A DNA stretch of 64,000 nt, from positions 1 to 64,000 of the forward strand of contig NZ_KE384490.1 in the NCBI RefSeq assembly GCF_000426045.1. Direction: 5' to 3'. Below are positions 63,301 to 64,000 of the stretch, one piece after another. Numbering within the stretch: the stretch's first letter is position 1; every line of letters begins with the position of its first letter. The stretch comes from Marmoricola sp. URHB0036 (GTDB lineage: Bacteria > Actinomycetota > Actinomycetes > Propionibacteriales > Nocardioidaceae). The position numbers were made by a program, and so were the translations under genes. The notes under the pieces were generated by a model. That model ran no database searches. It worked only from the letters and a program-made list of their open reading frames with translations, and was not told the DNA's origin.

Positions 63301-64000
63301 ATGAAGCACAGCTGCCTCTTGTCGGACTTCTTCACTCGGCGAGGCGAGGCGTTGAGGATCGTGTTGAGCTCGCGGAGCGAGTCGAAGATCTCCGGGTCGT
63401 CGAACCGGTCCAGGTCCTCGAAGATGACGTAGTCCTCTCGACCTCCGTCGAAGTACGTCACCAACTCGTCCAGGTAGGCGTCGAAGTAGGTGTCTTCGCG
63501 TTCCTTGAGCGTGATCGAAGCGCCGGCCGTCGACAGGCCGGTGATGATGCGGCTACCGAGCGCCATCCGCGCCGCCCATGCCGCCAGGGTCGTAAGGACG
63601 ACGAACAGCAGCCACGCTGCGATCCGTGTCGAGGTGGTCTCTTGGTGCGCGGTTCCGGCTATGTGGGGCAGCCAGCCCGTCAGCATGAGTAACGGAAGGA
63701 CGACCGCCACGGCGGCCGCAGCCTGCCCGAGAGCTTTCCACGGGTTCAGGGGATCGGTGCGGGCGAAACGGGAGGAGCGCAGATCGGCGGGCTTGGTCCG
63801 ATAGATGAGCTGCTTGACCAGTTCCTTCTGGATCCGATTCGTGAGTCCCTCGTCGTCACGGTCCGGGCCGAGTGTGGTGATACTGACGCGCAGGGTGCGA
63901 TCCCGATGCTTCTCCTCGAATTTGTCCAACACACTGGACTTCCCGGTGCCGTAGCGCCCGGTGAGCGCAATGTTCCTGTTCTTGGGGTCGGAGACGGCCG
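60384..64000 (-). CDS. KAP/YobI-like P-loop NTPase (5' end outside window)
   Basis: At least 1,205 residues are visible; the N terminus lies beyond 64000. Walker A GRYGTGKSS is encoded around 63926-63956, followed by two membrane helices (AAAAVAVVLPLLMLTG and AAWLLFVVLTTLAAWAA) and then Walker B VIFEDLDRFDDP. Membrane helices between Walker A and B mark the KAP group; the general run resembles YobI-type proteins. The C-terminal two thirds are helical, of repeat-like character, and not assignable. KAP NTPases include phage-exclusion proteins such as PifA, so a defence role is possible. It is convergent with the transfer genes. Confidence 0.85.
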   Translation of the reverse strand, partial: AVSDPKNRNIALTGRYGTGKSSVLDKFEEKHRDRTLRVSITTLGPDRDDEGLTNRIQKELVKQLIYRTKPADLRSSRFARTDPLNPWKALGQAAAAVAVVLPLLMLTGWLPHIAGTAHQETTSTRIAAWLLFVVLTTLAAWAARMALGSRIITGLSTAGASITLKEREDTYFDAYLDELVTYFDGGREDYVIFEDLDRFDDPEIFDSLRELNTILNASPRRVKKSDKRQLCFIYAIKDSLFERLGETESADTDGSSDAPDDKAMSHQEVTAIQPSAFGEDPSRAVRGSMAERANRTKFFDVVIPMVPFLSHRNARDVLDHEMRKRDVPEGTVSRGLLSLVARHTTDMRLMLNILNEFVVYAEHLLWVKKPAPEITGDRLFALVAYKNFHLADFEAVPARESTLDSLDQKHRQMVRAAVSARQAQKSAAADHVARQRNTSPVADRLGRMVVAAANLAVKPSYPKHAIALHVGNDTFTADTARTPLFWQKVAEHQAITVQARDTNDDAITDVVTWNAQELKHAFSDGMDQETWSDTLSQAQEKRIKELDAEIDALRGADYSELAKEEEIKDSDGKTFDEHVEALPSELARELVRSGFINRNFATYSAAFYGTFAGIDAETFYYRSVLPNEMLLDHSFTTPEGISHLLAQVEQTEPDFYGSISALNPQIVTYLLDQWPARGREVASFLASHFDANAQEFMTAYLAEDKAPHGKLVQALTAHPWVEIFNYLVSDDVPEHLKATLVDAALLTAVTESDFHLNDSAREFIATNFGELTAFTEPQDEPRPATVLGFAQRASMLVEDLNDVAKPLRDLLVEHHMYALTAHNLRVALDGDGAVPLDQVAENPDVAAYCHDKIDDYLSAIAEDDATPHSVEAPATLQSLLSEKYEEWTAEQLEAVLASSSPNSALNDLGRITQECWTLLAKYRRFTLTVPNLQAYTAQFNVDAPLAKHLVSEGARIHVSDDTSEDQEPRLALALTLLNAHDQLSAPDRTRLTTDLGIGPGDLQVDQITPVADDLLAEALDRNLVEPSEATFTHFLGAGWAAVSTAVKRHEQLRPFVTPDRVSGAAVRELLDDDDGDAQVQQAVLENFDEFVPPTASAELHRAAAIRGAKLSTSLAIPQISRIADHVPDADLVLPLLAQHDGLDGDQLVSVLVKLGAPYDQLQTPERQFALPEGEAALKVFRRLEATEKVRLSSSRKEGEQVHVR

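Overview
The window is high-GC DNA with actinobacterial gene content: frequent ATGA/GTGA stop-start overlaps, GTG starts, PadR/MarR/TetR regulators, a Gram-positive type conjugation module and an acyl-CoA dehydrogenase/APH-like kinase pair. A Nocardioides-, Aeromicrobium- or Rhodococcus-like host is plausible, but that is inference; no rRNA or core marker other than trxB-trxA is present.

Layout. 1-1143: end of trxB, then trxA (probable chromosomal flank). 1405-1862: degenerate copy of the start of a conjugation module (untranslated leader plus a truncated pilin-like gene). 1885-42583: metabolic island. 42584-52670: patchwork of small cargo units, truncated genes and a tRNA 3' end that looks like an attachment site. 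52675-60271: second, intact copy of the leader followed by conjugation genes (pilin-like protein, small membrane protein, VirB4-like ATPase, VirB6-like channel, secreted wall hydrolase/nuclease fusion). 60384-64000: a large KAP/YobI-like NTPase running off the end. About 51 kb of cargo is thus bracketed by two divergent direct copies of the same conjugation leader, which suggests a composite or accreted integrative conjugative element. No integrase or relaxase is inside the window.

The metabolic island looks like an amine-processing system. It holds a glutamine-synthetase-like ligase, a PuuD-like gamma-glutamyl hydrolase, an aldehyde dehydrogenase, a zinc alcohol dehydrogenase, a monoamine-oxidase-type flavoenzyme, a PuuB/DadA-type flavoenzyme, an (R)-amine-transaminase-like enzyme, a class III aminotransferase, two intact imine-reductase-like enzymes and a fragment of a third, a diaminopentanoate-dehydrogenase-like enzyme, two Fe/2-oxoglutarate dioxygenases, a Baeyer-Villiger-type monooxygenase, an acyl-CoA ligase, an esterase, and APC, MFS and sugar-type ABC transporters. 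An unusual Clp/Hsp100 unfoldase without a ClpP loop sits inside the main operon. Twelve copies of a 23-bp dyad operator occur between 4130 and 37546, in front of nearly every transcription unit of the island and of both near-identical TetR genes (25863, 31943). This points to one regulon. The substrate is unknown; I infer a secondary, cyclic or substituted amine because imine reductases and gamma-glutamyl chemistry occur together. A separate acyl-CoA unit (38366-42583: thiolase, SDR, APH-like kinase, acyl-CoA dehydrogenase) faces its own TetR gene across a different palindrome and may finish the carbon skeleton.
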